Numbered from the stretch's first letter, positions 24,192-33,831 are shown. The stretch is DNA of 64,000 nt from Oscillospiraceae bacterium (GCA_021769725.1 JAETSI010000002.1:103895-167894); one strand, 5' to 3'. A program made the numbers and translations. Notes: generated by a model not told the origin, from the letters alone.

Positions 24192-25646
24192 ATGAAAAAT
24201 ATTTTATTTGCAGCTTCAGAAAGCGTACCCTTTATCAAAACAGGAGGACTTGCCGATGTAGTGGGAGCTCTGCCCCAGTATATCGACTCCAGCAAATATG
24301 ACGTAAGGGTGATTATGCCTTTTTATACGTGTATTCCAGAAAAATTCAGAAATACTTTCAGGTATGTCACACATTTCTATATGGATTTCGGTATGCACAA
24401 GGGAAACCAGCACGTCGGTATAATGGAATATGAATATAACGGTGTGAAGTTCTATTTTGTCGATAACGAGTATTACTTCAAGTGCGGCACGCCTTATTCG
24501 TCTGATCTTAAGTGGGATATTGAGCGGTTTACTTTTTTCTGCAAGGCAGTGCTTGCAATTCTGCCTGTTGTTGGTTTCCGTCCTGATATTATTCACTGTC
24601 ATGACTGGCAGGCTTCACTTATTCCTGTATTTCTTCATACTTCTTTTGCGACAAACCCTTTCTACAGTTCAACTAAAACGATTATGACCATACACAACTT
24701 GAAATTTCAGGGCGTATGGGATGTCAAAACGTTCAAGTATCATACCGCTCTGCCGGATTATATGTTTACTCCGGACAAGCTGGAGTTCCATAAGGATGCA
24801 AATATGCTCAAGGGTGGTTTGGTTTATGCCGACTATATCACTACAGTATCCGAAACATATGCGGAGGAGATCAAGTATCCTTTCTATGGCGAGCAGCTTG
24901 ACGGACTCCTTCGTGCCCGTTCCGCTTCACTGAGGGGAATTGTAAACGGTATTGATTACAAAGTATTTGATCCGTCCAACGATAAGCAGATCTTTGCAGA
25001 GTACAATTCAAATAGCTTCATTAAACAAAAGGCTGTAAATAAGGAAAAGCTTCAGGCTGAGCTTGGACTTCCCGTTGATAAGAACAAGTATATGATCGCA
25101 ATTATATCACGCCTTACCGACCAGAAAGGTCTTGATCTGGTAAACTATGCTATTGAACGTATCTGCGATAAATTTACGCAGTTTGTTGTAATAGGAACAG
25201 GCGATCCGAGATACGAGAATATGTTCAAACATTATCAGTGGAAGTATCCGGAAAGAGTATCTGCAAACATCCTTTATTCCGATGCTCTTGCACACAAGCT
25301 CTATGCCGCAGCAGATGCAATGCTTATGCCGTCTCTCTTTGAGCCGTGCGGACTTACTCAGCTTATTTCCCTGAGATATGGTACAGTTCCGATAGTCAGA
25401 GAAACCGGAGGTCTTAAAGATACCGTTCAGCCTTACAATGAATTCGATGGTACTGGCACAGGATTCTCCTTTGCAAACTATAACGGCGATGAAATGCTGG
25501 GTGTTATCAATTACTCTAAGCATATTTATTATAATCACCGGGATCAGTGGAATAAAATGGTTAAGAGGGGTATGGAGGCAGACTTTTCATGGAATAGTTC
25601 AGCACGTCAGTACGAAGGTATGTACGACTGGATGATAAACTGGTGA
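24192..25646 (+). CDS. glgA: Glycogen synthase, ADP-glucose type
   Basis: A 484-aa GT5 glucosyltransferase elongating glycogen from ADP-glucose. Seen: the N-terminal PFIKTGGLADVVGALP motif with KTGG at residues 16-19 (substrate binding), HDWQASLIPV, and the C-terminal SLFEPCGLTQL in place of the E-x7-E motif. Length is typical. The start is ATG 24192 behind CAGGAG. No other glycogen genes are adjacent; a HAD phosphatase follows by 3 bases and is likely co-transcribed. Confidence 0.96.
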   Translation: MKNILFAASESVPFIKTGGLADVVGALPQYIDSSKYDVRVIMPFYTCIPEKFRNTFRYVTHFYMDFGMHKGNQHVGIMEYEYNGVKFYFVDNEYYFKCGTPYSSDLKWDIERFTFFCKAVLAILPVVGFRPDIIHCHDWQASLIPVFLHTSFATNPFYSSTKTIMTIHNLKFQGVWDVKTFKYHTALPDYMFTPDKLEFHKDANMLKGGLVYADYITTVSETYAEEIKYPFYGEQLDGLLRARSASLRGIVNGIDYKVFDPSNDKQIFAEYNSNSFIKQKAVNKEKLQAELGLPVDKNKYMIAIISRLTDQKGLDLVNYAIERICDKFTQFVVIGTGDPRYENMFKHYQWKYPERVSANILYSDALAHKLYAAADAMLMPSLFEPCGLTQLISLRYGTVPIVRETGGLKDTVQPYNEFDGTGTGFSFANYNGDEMLGVINYSKHIYYNHRDQWNKMVKRGMEADFSWNSSARQYEGMYDWMINW

Positions 25647-25649
25647 TCC

Positions 25650-26315
25650 ATGGCTGATAAAGAATTAAGTGGCGCCGTCTTTGACATGGACGGCGTTCTT
25701 GTTGATACGGAAAAGCTTTACGTTCGTTTCTGGCGGCAGTCAGCGGCGGATTTTGGTTATAATATGACTGAGGAGCATGTTTTCGGCATACGCAGTCTGG
25801 CAAGAAAACTTGCCAATGTCAGGCTGAAAAATATTTTTGGCTACGATTTTCCCTGTGTTAAGGTGCGTGAGCATCGTACTGAACTTATGGATGCATATAT
25901 CGAAGAATATGGAATAGATACAAAAAAAGGTCTCTTTACCATGTTGGATTATCTGCGGGACAGGGGAATAAAAGCAGCAGTTGCTACAGCTACTCCCACT
26001 GAAAGGGCAAAGAAAATGCTTGAAAGGATAGGCGCACTGACTTATTTTGACACTGTGATCGGGGGAGATATGATATTTAACGGGAAGCCAGCCCCAGATA
26101 TTTATCTTTTGGCGGCAGCAGAACTTGGACTTCCTCCAGAGAGGTGTGCTGCTTTTGAAGATTCTCCGAACGGCATAAGATCGGCGCATTCGGCCGGATG
26201 CCATGTGATAATGATACCTGATCTGACTCCGCCGGATGAAGATATACTACCATTGCTCAGTGCCGTATATGATTCGCTGGACGAAGCCGTAAGCTTTTTT
26301 GAGAATCGGGGGTGA
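25650..26315 (+). CDS. HAD superfamily phosphatase/phosphomutase (beta-PGM-like)
   Basis: A 221-aa haloacid dehalogenase family enzyme, subfamily I with helical cap. Seen: motif I VFDMDGVLVDTE with Asp12 and Asp14, motif II ATATPTERAKK, Lys in NGKPAPDIYL and motif IV FEDSPNGIRSA. The DGVLVDTE form and cap size match beta-phosphoglucomutases and sugar phosphatases; the true substrate is unknown. Coupling to glgA suggests glucose-phosphate metabolism. Confidence 0.88.
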   Translation: MADKELSGAVFDMDGVLVDTEKLYVRFWRQSAADFGYNMTEEHVFGIRSLARKLANVRLKNIFGYDFPCVKVREHRTELMDAYIEEYGIDTKKGLFTMLDYLRDRGIKAAVATATPTERAKKMLERIGALTYFDTVIGGDMIFNGKPAPDIYLLAAAELGLPPERCAAFEDSPNGIRSAHSAGCHVIMIPDLTPPDEDILPLLSAVYDSLDEAVSFFENRG

Positions 26316-26319
26316 TGAA

Positions 26320-26571
26320 ATGCCAAGTGTTTCGACAGTTTTTGAGATACCAAAGTTCTACTACTTTGACAGCGGAAATAATTATTCCGGCAGCAAGGGA
26401 GATTTTGCCTATAAGATCATCACCGGAGAAAAACTTGAAGCTATGACATGGCATGGACGGCTTTGTTCCATGAAAGCTCAGATAGAGCACAGGCAGGAAT
26501 TTGAACGTTCCGAGACCGGTTTTGCTGAAATGATAAAGTGGATAGAAGAACGCTACAGTGACAATAAGTAA
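26320..26571 (+). CDS. 83-aa protein of unknown function
   Basis: Not recognised. Starts at ATG 26320 with GGGGGTGA just upstream and 4 bases after the HAD gene stop, making it the third gene of the glgA transcript. It is a soluble-looking protein with aromatic N-terminal half (EIPKFYYFDSG) and amphipathic C-terminal helix (FAEMIKWIEERYSD). It ends at a strong terminator. Confidence 0.7.
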   Translation: MPSVSTVFEIPKFYYFDSGNNYSGSKGDFAYKIITGEKLEAMTWHGRLCSMKAQIEHRQEFERSETGFAEMIKWIEERYSDNK

Positions 26572-26606
26572 AAAGCTTCCGCATCAGAAATGATGCGGAA
26601 GCTTTT
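26571..26606. terminator. Bidirectional terminator of the glgA operon and pseudokinase gene
   Basis: Perfect 14-bp stem AAGCTTCCGCATCA/TGATGCGGAAGCTT with a GAAA loop and T-rich flanks on both sides. Confidence 0.9.
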
Positions 26607-26609
26607 ATT

Positions 26610-28637
26610 TTACCACTGTCCGTAATCCGGATTATCCGGGGGCGTATCTGTTACATTTGGAATTGTTGTCGGAGGATCAGTAACTGGAGGATCAGTAACC
26701 GGAGGATCGGTAACGGGGGGATCAGTAACCGGAGGAACTGTTGTAACAGGAGGAGCAGCAGTAGTAGCTGCTGTCGTTTCAGTAGTTACCGGTTCTGTAG
26801 TCTGAGTGTAAGCGGTAGTCTGTGCTTCGCCGCCGTCTTCGGGCACATAGTAGACCGTAAGCTTCTTGCCTTCTTTGTTGCTGAAGAATGAACCAACCGT
26901 TATTGTTTTACCCTCTACCTGAAGCTCGATTATTGAATTCGGTTTTCCGTAGGAGTTCTTTGAAGCGATAAACTGATAGTTGAAGTCGGATATACCGGCT
27001 TTTTCAAGACGATTCTTGTATTCAGAAACCGTACAGTCTGCATAATCCGGAATAATTGCAGATTCTTTGCCCTTGCTGACTTTGACTGTTACGACTGTTC
27101 CCTTTGATATCATTGTTCCTGGTTCGATATCCTGTTCAAATATCATATCCGTATCATACTCGTCATTATATTCGTATTCGGGATCAAGTACGAAGCTGTC
27201 CTGATATTTTTCTTTTGTAAGTTCAAAGAAACGTCTTTCAAGATCAGGCATTTCAATGTCATCCGGAAGAGTTGTTGCGGTAGGATCTGTAGTTCCTGAC
27301 ACAACGTTATCCGTAACGGCGTTATTGTTGTTAAGGACATCCGAAGATTCGTCACCTCCGCCGACACCCAGGATGTTGAAAATGACAACAGCAATTATAA
27401 GCAGGATAGCCAACAGAAGAATAGCAATGATAATCGGTATTTTTATTCTGTCTACCGTATTAACTTTTTCATATCTGTAGCCGTCCTGAACGTCATTTCC
27501 GGGTGGAATGTAATTTCTTATCGGTTGTTGGGGCGGAGCAGGGTATACAGGTTTCTGAACGGGGCGCTGTCGGATATTATACTCCGGCGAGGCTGCGTTT
27601 GCTGTATAATTCATGGGCTGTTCTTCAGGCATCTGAACAGGAACCGGGATCGTTCCCGTGTGCCTTACAGGTGCAGGATGTTCAAAGAGCCTGGTTACCA
27701 GTTCGGTTATCGTTTGAATACGGTCACGTCCGTTGAGGTTCATGCCGTCCATAATAACACGTGAAACGTGCTGCGGTATCTGCGGATTGAGCAGATACGG
27801 CTCGTGCAGATCATCATGCTTGGTGCGGTCAACCGAATCATCGGGCATACATCCGGTGAGTGCACGGTATATCAGGGCGCATACACTGTAGACATCAGTC
27901 CATGATCCCTGACGGCTGCTGCTGCTTGCAGAATATTGTTCAGGAGCAGCATAGCCCTTGAAAAGTTCGTATTCAAGACCTGCATTTGCTGTTCTTACAG
28001 CGGAAATACAGAAGCTTGAAAGTCTCAGTTCGCCTTTGGTGGTAATATATACCGTATCGGGGCTGATAGCACGGTGAATGATTCCTGCATTATGGAGTCT
28101 GCCGATAGTTGTGAACAGCGGAGGGAAAAGTTTTGATACTTGTTCCCAGCTCAGTTCGCCGGCATTTTCTTTAAGAAAATCAAGCATTTTGACGCCGTCA
28201 ATGTGTTCAAAAACGGTATATGTGGTATTGTTCTCAGCAAACATATCAAGAACAGGGTTGATATTCGAGTCGTTTCTCAGTCTTGCAAGGGATTTGTTAA
28301 GCTCGGTATACTCTGCCATGAAAGCCTTATATTTGGCAAGATCGTTGTAGTTTACGCTGATAGTTGCCTTGCCTTTTAGACGTGTACAGAGATTAATTGG
28401 CATATATTCTCTTAAAAGGATCTTACATCCGGTCGAAACATCATAGCCGACATATGTTGCGCCTTCTCCATTGTATTCAAGAAGGATACCCACAAGGTAT
28501 CGGTCGTGAAGAAGTGTTCCCGGCGTTATGTATGCAGAATTAGCCGGTGTAGTTTCGTCATATCCGCAGTGAGGGCATATATGGAGACCATCGTCATATT
28601 TTTCCATACACTTATAGCAGAATTTGCGTTCTCCCAA
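26610..28637 (-). CDS. Membrane Ser/Thr pseudokinase with zinc ribbon and PASTA-like domains
   Basis: 675 aa. Order: N-terminal zinc ribbon (CYKCMEKYDDGLHICPHC); kinase-fold domain about residues 36-310; Pro-rich linker; one membrane helix (about 395-420); two PASTA-like modules; a PPVTD repeat tail. The overall plan is that of PknB/Stk1 cell-wall sensing kinases. Three catalytic positions are altered: the VAIK lysine position reads ILLREYMP, the HRD loop reads HRAISPDTVYI, and DFG reads SFC. The domain should therefore not phosphorylate in the usual way and may act as a scaffold. It is monocistronic. Confidence 0.9.
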   Translation of the reverse strand: MGERKFCYKCMEKYDDGLHICPHCGYDETTPANSAYITPGTLLHDRYLVGILLEYNGEGATYVGYDVSTGCKILLREYMPINLCTRLKGKATISVNYNDLAKYKAFMAEYTELNKSLARLRNDSNINPVLDMFAENNTTYTVFEHIDGVKMLDFLKENAGELSWEQVSKLFPPLFTTIGRLHNAGIIHRAISPDTVYITTKGELRLSSFCISAVRTANAGLEYELFKGYAAPEQYSASSSSRQGSWTDVYSVCALIYRALTGCMPDDSVDRTKHDDLHEPYLLNPQIPQHVSRVIMDGMNLNGRDRIQTITELVTRLFEHPAPVRHTGTIPVPVQMPEEQPMNYTANAASPEYNIRQRPVQKPVYPAPPQQPIRNYIPPGNDVQDGYRYEKVNTVDRIKIPIIIAILLLAILLIIAVVIFNILGVGGGDESSDVLNNNNAVTDNVVSGTTDPTATTLPDDIEMPDLERRFFELTKEKYQDSFVLDPEYEYNDEYDTDMIFEQDIEPGTMISKGTVVTVKVSKGKESAIIPDYADCTVSEYKNRLEKAGISDFNYQFIASKNSYGKPNSIIELQVEGKTITVGSFFSNKEGKKLTVYYVPEDGGEAQTTAYTQTTEPVTTETTAATTAAPPVTTVPPVTDPPVTDPPVTDPPVTDPPTTIPNVTDTPPDNPDYGQW

Positions 28638-28688
28638 AGCAGCTCCTCCTTAATAAATGAAATTAATGCAAAAAATCGCATCATATTT

Positions 28689-28717
28689 ATTTTATCAGCA
28701 TTCTGAAAAAAAGTCAA
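28689..28717 (-). promoter_or_regulatory. Pseudokinase gene promoter
   Basis: Minus strand TTGACT (28717-28712), 17 bases, TAAAAT (28694-28689). Confidence 0.75.
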
Positions 28718-28812
28718 CCCTTTCGGAGGCTTATTACGGAATCGTCTGAATTTTGTATTTTTTTTGTAATAATTTTATTACATTAGTGAATGTATTTGTA
28801 ATAATTCATCTG

Positions 28813-29955
28813 TCACCATGCATCGTTATAATAAAAATTGCAGAAGCCTTCTATTTCGTCTGTCAGGACGTTGTAGATAATGACTTTTTTATTATCATTA
28901 TACAGAGATGCGGTGGTCATATATATTCTGCTGTTATAGGCTGCAAATTCTTCGTTTGTAATAAATTCTGAGTCCATGCATTCTGCAGTGAATTTCATGG
29001 AAGCTGTAACGCAGCGTGTTATATCTATAGTTTTTTCAGCTTCTTCATTAATATTAGCATCATATACTGAATTATCAATGTATTCTGACTGACCGCTGAA
29101 ATATTTGTCATTGAAGTTTACCATACTTGGCGCCGATGATATAACAAGGAAGAGGTGCAGGGGATTATTGATGCCTGATTCAATATATGCTTTTTTGACA
29201 TCTTCGCAGGCACTGTTTATATGTGAATCGAGAATCGCCTTATTATAGGCAGGATCCTGCGATTCATCAAATGTATCAATAAGGTAATAATCTGGAGACG
29301 TTGGTTCTTCGGGGGCTTCAATTAATATTTCGCTGTAGAACCAGTCTCTGATATCCAGAGTATTATAAACTCTGATGAACCTGCTGTAGAAGTCTGTACT
29401 CATCTGACTGAATTTTTCTATACCTCGCTGCACGGCATCGGAAGAAACGCTGTACTGCTGATCGTCGTAGAAGTTGATGTACCTGATGCTGAGATCTTCA
29501 CTGTCTAAGATAAGATCCACATATCGCTTTTTGTTAAATTTGTTATAGTATGGATGCTTTTCTATATAATAAAGACCGTTGGGCGCTGCGTAAATGCTGT
29601 CAATTATCTCTGCATCGACGGGCTTTACATACTCTGTCTTTTCGCTGTATATGCTGATATTTTTTATCAGTGAATCCATAATACAGCATATATCAAAGCT
29701 GCTGTTGCCATAGTATCTGTTGTTTTCAGGAAATTCGCTTACAAGCAGACTGCCTTTTTTGTCCACAATGCTCATTGGATCAAATGAAATTTCATCGGGG
29801 GACAGATATATTGCTCCGCTGTTTTCAGAGGATCGTGGCTGTTTCAATTCTTCTTCGTCATTGGTGCCTAAAATGGCGGCGGTGATTTTAGTTCCGTTCA
29901 ATCCAATGACTGCAATAACTATAAACAAAACTATGAAAAGTATACGGTTTTTCAT
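28813..29955 (-). CDS. Membrane-anchored protein, second paralogue of a TCS operon
   Basis: 380 aa; no family recognised. It has an N-terminal membrane anchor or signal (ILFIVLFIVIAVIGLNG) followed by a large extracytoplasmic region. It is a paralogue of the preceding gene: both share the spacing of DPMSIV/NPMALI near the N-terminus, ALD/ILDSEDL-type strands followed by IRYINFYDD or IVYLRFYSD, and the end IIYNVLTDEIEGF versus TIYNVRDKYIEGF. It lies last in an operon with a response regulator and sensor kinase, comparable in position to YycH/YycI of the WalRK operon, though not recognisably homologous. Confidence 0.8.
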   Translation of the reverse strand: MKNRILFIVLFIVIAVIGLNGTKITAAILGTNDEEELKQPRSSENSGAIYLSPDEISFDPMSIVDKKGSLLVSEFPENNRYYGNSSFDICCIMDSLIKNISIYSEKTEYVKPVDAEIIDSIYAAPNGLYYIEKHPYYNKFNKKRYVDLILDSEDLSIRYINFYDDQQYSVSSDAVQRGIEKFSQMSTDFYSRFIRVYNTLDIRDWFYSEILIEAPEEPTSPDYYLIDTFDESQDPAYNKAILDSHINSACEDVKKAYIESGINNPLHLFLVISSAPSMVNFNDKYFSGQSEYIDNSVYDANINEEAEKTIDITRCVTASMKFTAECMDSEFITNEEFAAYNSRIYMTTASLYNDNKKVIIYNVLTDEIEGFCNFYYNDAW

Positions 29956-29971
29956 TTATATCCCTCTTATA

Positions 29972-30940
29972 TTAATTGTAGGAAGGGGCATAAAAACCCT
30001 CGATATATTTATCACGGACGTTATATATAGTTATAAGCTCGCACTGATTAAAAAATATGCTCTGATATATACTGCCCTGATACGTTGTATATTCCGGTTC
30101 GGATATGCTGGATGTATACATTATCTGGTCGAAAATATGTCTGACGGACGTTACATAGATATATTCTTCGTTTTTATTGAGTTCAATAGCAGAAAGAAAA
30201 GCATTGGGAACCCAGAAAGAGACTACCGGGTCAGAAGTATCAACATATTCCATTATAGTTTTGTATGAAAGCAGAAAAAATTCATAGCAAATGTCAAAGA
30301 CAGTTTCTGCGTAAGAGATATCGATCATTCTGTCTACATACGTACCGTTATCTATAAGCGTATTATTAATATAACTTTCGCTTATACCGGCAGAATAATA
30401 GAAATTGTTGGAATAACTGTCAAATTCTTTCAGAGCATCCGTTGTTTCTTCTTCTGATAGTTTTATATCATTTTCATCTGAATAGAATCTGAGATAGACT
30501 ATTCTGAAATCGCTTGTAAGGATACAGTCAAGATATCGTGTTTCATCCAGAATGTTGGTATACTGGAATTTTTCGGTGTAGATATATCCGTTTTTTGTAT
30601 CGAGTCCGGATATCAGTTTCTGACTTTCACCCGGTCTGAACTGACAGTGTGTATTGTAATGACTGATCGTGAAAAGCAGTGCGGCAGTAATATTTATTGA
30701 ATCTTTTTGTGTATTATAGGTGTAATAATTGTCTGTCCTTGAATTTTCTATCAGAGCCATAGGATTAAATCCGGTTTCTTCTCCCGATATATAAACTGTT
30801 TCGTAGTCCTGGACATTTCTTGGCAGGCGTGATATCTCCGGATGTGAAGCGCCGGAGAAAAGATCTGAAACATTTACGCTGTAATAGCCGATTGAAATAA
30901 TCAATGCCAATATCAGGATAAAAGCTGTCGTATGTTTCAT
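29972..30940 (-). CDS. Membrane-anchored protein, first paralogue of a TCS operon
   Basis: 322 aa; no family recognised. One N-terminal membrane helix (AFILILALIISIGYYSV) and an extracytoplasmic domain of about 290 residues rich in Tyr, Asp and Ser. The C-terminal IYNVRDKYIEGFYAP matches the downstream paralogue. Its start overlaps the sensor kinase stop by 4 bases, so it is translated in coupling with the kinase and probably interacts with it at the membrane. Confidence 0.8.
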   Translation of the reverse strand: MKHTTAFILILALIISIGYYSVNVSDLFSGASHPEISRLPRNVQDYETVYISGEETGFNPMALIENSRTDNYYTYNTQKDSINITAALLFTISHYNTHCQFRPGESQKLISGLDTKNGYIYTEKFQYTNILDETRYLDCILTSDFRIVYLRFYSDENDIKLSEEETTDALKEFDSYSNNFYYSAGISESYINNTLIDNGTYVDRMIDISYAETVFDICYEFFLLSYKTIMEYVDTSDPVVSFWVPNAFLSAIELNKNEEYIYVTSVRHIFDQIMYTSSISEPEYTTYQGSIYQSIFFNQCELITIYNVRDKYIEGFYAPSYN

Positions 30941-32385
30941 TTAAAGCACTCCTCCCCCGATATGATTATATAAACAGTTGTTCCTTCGCCCAGATGGCTG
31001 TCAATTGACAGGATAGCGTTGTGCAGTTCGGCGATTTTCACACAAAGAGCAAGTCCGAGACCTGCACCTCCGGCTTTTCGGCTGCGTGATTTATCTACCA
31101 TATAGAATGGTTCAAATACCTTTTGGGCGTCTTCTTCACTCATACCGATTCCGTGGTCAGTAACGGCGATAACTACATTTCCCTGAGACATACCGGCACG
31201 GAGTATGATCTCCTGTCCCATATCTGAAGCCTTTATTGCGTTTTCAATTATGTTGTACAGCAAGGATTTGAAAAGTTCTTCATCTGCGTATATGGTTATA
31301 TCTTCGGAATCGCAAATGAGAGACACGTATTTTTTTGCCAGTATTGGGGAAAGTGAAGTTTCGGTATCGTGTATCATAGCAGGCAGGCTTACAGGCTTTT
31401 TTTCCGTTTCAGTGCCGCCGAGAGCAATAAGTTCCATGAGTTTGCCTGAAAGCGCACGCATACGTTTTGTCTCTTCCACGATAACACCGGCATATTCCTG
31501 ACGTTCACGGTCACTTACGCTTTTTTTGATGCGCAGCAGGTCTGCAAATCCGAGGATAGAGGTAAGCGGGGTTTTCATTTCATGAGCAAGATTAGCAATA
31601 AACGTCTGTCTGTCCTCAGCGATCTTTTCGAGACGTGCAGCGTTGCTCTGGACTGAGTCTGCCATGATATTCATGTTTTCCGCCAGTTCACGAAATTCAC
31701 GGCTTCCTCTTTTTCTTATTCTTATTTTGTAGTTTCCACCGGCTATAGCTTTGGTATAGATGTTGAGCCGGCTGAGAGGACGCAGGAGAAAGATCACTGT
31801 TACAAGAAGAATCAGAGATATTACAGCTGCAGATATAAGACCGATTTTGCGTACAAAGTCGGTCTGGCGGTCACGGAGAGTATATATTTCCGACACATCT
31901 GTGACAGTCATGACCAGATAGTTAACGTTTTCTGCTTTGACAGAGGAACAAACAGTCATATAGTGTATCTTTCCGCATTGGAATATTCTTATGTCATAGC
32001 TGCTGCCGGAAACATTGAGACTACTGATATAGCTTTTAAAATCATGGCTGTCGAAAAGCTCCGGCAGATTGCTGCATTCGATAAGTTTTTTGTCGCTGTC
32101 GTAAATAGCCGCCGCAGATTGTCCCTGAGAACGTCCTCTGACAATATCTGATGCTATATTGCGGACATTGTCGGAACTGAGAATGATCTTATCGGTTTTA
32201 AGACGTTCATAAACGACAGTATTGGCGAATGAAGCGGCAAAGTATTCATATTCATTTGTGGCGTGTTCCTGTTCACGCTCAATAAGCAGTTTGTGGCTGT
32301 TGTTTAGCAGTACAATGGAGATAACGTTGACCGCTGCGATTATCAAGCAGAGTGAACTGAGGAAGATTTTTTGCCACAGTTTCAT
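30937..32385 (-). CDS. Membrane sensor histidine kinase
   Basis: A 482-aa EnvZ/PhoR-type kinase. Two membrane helices (about residues 8-28 and 183-204) flank an extracellular sensor of about 150 residues; then HAMP (NIYTKAIAGGNYKIRI), HisKA (FIANLAHEMKTPLTSILGF with the phospho-His), and HATPase (NIIENAIKAS, VTDHGIGMS, GGAGLGLALC). Its start overlaps the response-regulator stop by 4 bases. Confidence 0.94.
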   Translation of the reverse strand: MKLWQKIFLSSLCLIIAAVNVISIVLLNNSHKLLIEREQEHATNEYEYFAASFANTVVYERLKTDKIILSSDNVRNIASDIVRGRSQGQSAAAIYDSDKKLIECSNLPELFDSHDFKSYISSLNVSGSSYDIRIFQCGKIHYMTVCSSVKAENVNYLVMTVTDVSEIYTLRDRQTDFVRKIGLISAAVISLILLVTVIFLLRPLSRLNIYTKAIAGGNYKIRIRKRGSREFRELAENMNIMADSVQSNAARLEKIAEDRQTFIANLAHEMKTPLTSILGFADLLRIKKSVSDRERQEYAGVIVEETKRMRALSGKLMELIALGGTETEKKPVSLPAMIHDTETSLSPILAKKYVSLICDSEDITIYADEELFKSLLYNIIENAIKASDMGQEIILRAGMSQGNVVIAVTDHGIGMSEEDAQKVFEPFYMVDKSRSRKAGGAGLGLALCVKIAELHNAILSIDSHLGEGTTVYIIISGEECFK

Positions 32386-33047
32386 GGCTTTTCCTGACTT
32401 TCCAGACGGTAGCCCAATTTAGGGATCGTAATGAGCTTGTCTTTCAGATGAAGTTTGCGTCTTACCTGTTGAACATGAATATCAACGGTACGGCTTTCGC
32501 CCTCAAATTCGTAACCCCAAATGCTTGAGAGAAGTCGTTCACGTGATACGGCAATGTCCTGATGCTGGAGAAAGTAAACGATAACGTCAAATTCTTTTGG
32601 TGTAAGCTGAACTGGTTCTCCGCCGTCAGTTATCACATGACCGGAGATATCCACCATTATAGAGCCATAGGTAATGATATTCTGAGTTTTGTTTGAACGG
32701 CGGAGCACAACGTCGATTCTTGCAAGCAGTTCCAGTGCTTCAAATGGCTTGACTATATAATCTTCAGCGCCGAGACGAAGACCTTTTACTTTATCTGCCA
32801 CATCCTGGACAGCAGTCAGAAAAATAACGGGAGTTCCGCAGTTTTTTATGTCGTTCATTACCTCAAAACCGTTCATTTCGGGCAGCATGACATCCAGCAG
32901 AATAAGGTCGTATGTGCCTTTAAGAGCTTCTTTTGCGCCGCTTTTTCCGTCATAGCAGCATTTTCCGCTGTAGTTTACTATTGAAAGAGTAGCTTTTATC
33001 ATTTTGGCAATATTTTTGTCATCTTCTATAATAAGTATATTTATCAT
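32382..33047 (-). CDS. OmpR/PhoB family response regulator
   Basis: A 221-aa transcription factor: receiver domain (acidic pair IIEDDKN, phospho-Asp in LILLDVMLPEMNGF, Lys in EDYIVKPFEALEL) and a C-terminal winged helix (LTPKEFDVIVYFLQHQ and SRTVDIHVQQVRRKL). It is the first gene of a four-gene operon and the cognate partner of the downstream kinase. Confidence 0.95.
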   Translation of the reverse strand: MINILIIEDDKNIAKMIKATLSIVNYSGKCCYDGKSGAKEALKGTYDLILLDVMLPEMNGFEVMNDIKNCGTPVIFLTAVQDVADKVKGLRLGAEDYIVKPFEALELLARIDVVLRRSNKTQNIITYGSIMVDISGHVITDGGEPVQLTPKEFDVIVYFLQHQDIAVSRERLLSSIWGYEFEGESRTVDIHVQQVRRKLHLKDKLITIPKLGYRLESQEKP

Positions 33048-33077
33048 GAAATTACTCCTTTGCGTATTGTTGACTTA

Positions 33078-33106
33078 ATTCTATCAGAAAATAGAGTGGA
33101 TGTCAA
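33078..33106 (-). promoter_or_regulatory. Promoter of the two-component operon
   Basis: Minus strand TTGACA (33106-33101), 17 bases, TAGAAT (33083-33078). Confidence 0.75.
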
Positions 33107-33143
33107 ACGGCTGGAGCTTTTTTTTGCAAATATTTTGCATTTG

Positions 33144-33827
33144 CTATGTTATTTTATATTCTGGAGCTTCATCAAAAATATCAAGTTCCGGCAATTCACG
33201 GAGAGACAATGATGAGTTTCTGCCGACAATTATATGATCCAGAATTTTTATATCAAGCGGTCTGAGAGCATCAATTATCTTTTTGGTCGCAATTAGATCG
33301 CTTTCCGATGGGACAGATTCGCCGTCCGGATGATTGTGGGCAATAATCAGCATATTTGTATTGATTGTGACGGCAAACTTTACAATATCTTTGCATGTTG
33401 TATTGACTGACGAAGAATTTCCCACTGCAAAGCAAAAATATTCAGATGTCCTCATATTGTCCTTTACTGCAACGGCACAGAAATGTTCTTTGGAATATCC
33501 GACAAAGCGGTTTTCAAAAAATATTTTTGATTTTTCTGTGCTGTTTATCAGGTATTGTTTATTTTGGTTTGCCGACCTTTCATGGCAGAGAGCAGGTATC
33601 AGTTTAAGAAGCACTGCTGTATTGTTGTTTATTCCGTATTGAGCAGTTAAAATTCCGGGATTTGCGTCGGCGGCTGCTTTAATGCCGCCAAGTCCTGAAA
33701 GCAGATGCTCTGCTGTATTTTCTTCCGCTCCTGAATGAGACAGAAGAAATTCAAGGAGTTCGGTATCGGTCAGTGACTCTGCTCCTGATGATATTATCTT
33801 TTTTCTTAGTATTTGTTTTCTATTCAT
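33144..33827 (-). CDS. radC: RadC family JAB-domain protein, intact metal site
   Basis: A 227-aa RadC/YeeS type protein. The N-terminal helix-hairpin-helix-like region is followed by a JAB (MPN) metalloprotease-like domain. The metal motif is complete: IIAHNHPDGESVPSESD supplies the HxH…D ligands. The family is named DNA repair protein RadC, but its repair role is disputed and the biochemical role is unknown. It starts 4 bases after a diverged paralogue. Confidence 0.9.
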   Translation of the reverse strand: MNRKQILRKKIISSGAESLTDTELLEFLLSHSGAEENTAEHLLSGLGGIKAAADANPGILTAQYGINNNTAVLLKLIPALCHERSANQNKQYLINSTEKSKIFFENRFVGYSKEHFCAVAVKDNMRTSEYFCFAVGNSSSVNTTCKDIVKFAVTINTNMLIIAHNHPDGESVPSESDLIATKKIIDALRPLDIKILDHIIVGRNSSLSLRELPELDIFDEAPEYKIT

Positions 33828-33831
33828 GGTA

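Noticed and set aside
28740..28812. Terminator at the end of the two-component operon
   Set aside because: Small AT-rich palindromes (TACATT/AATGTA) are present but there is no G+C stem or clear T tract on the minus strand.
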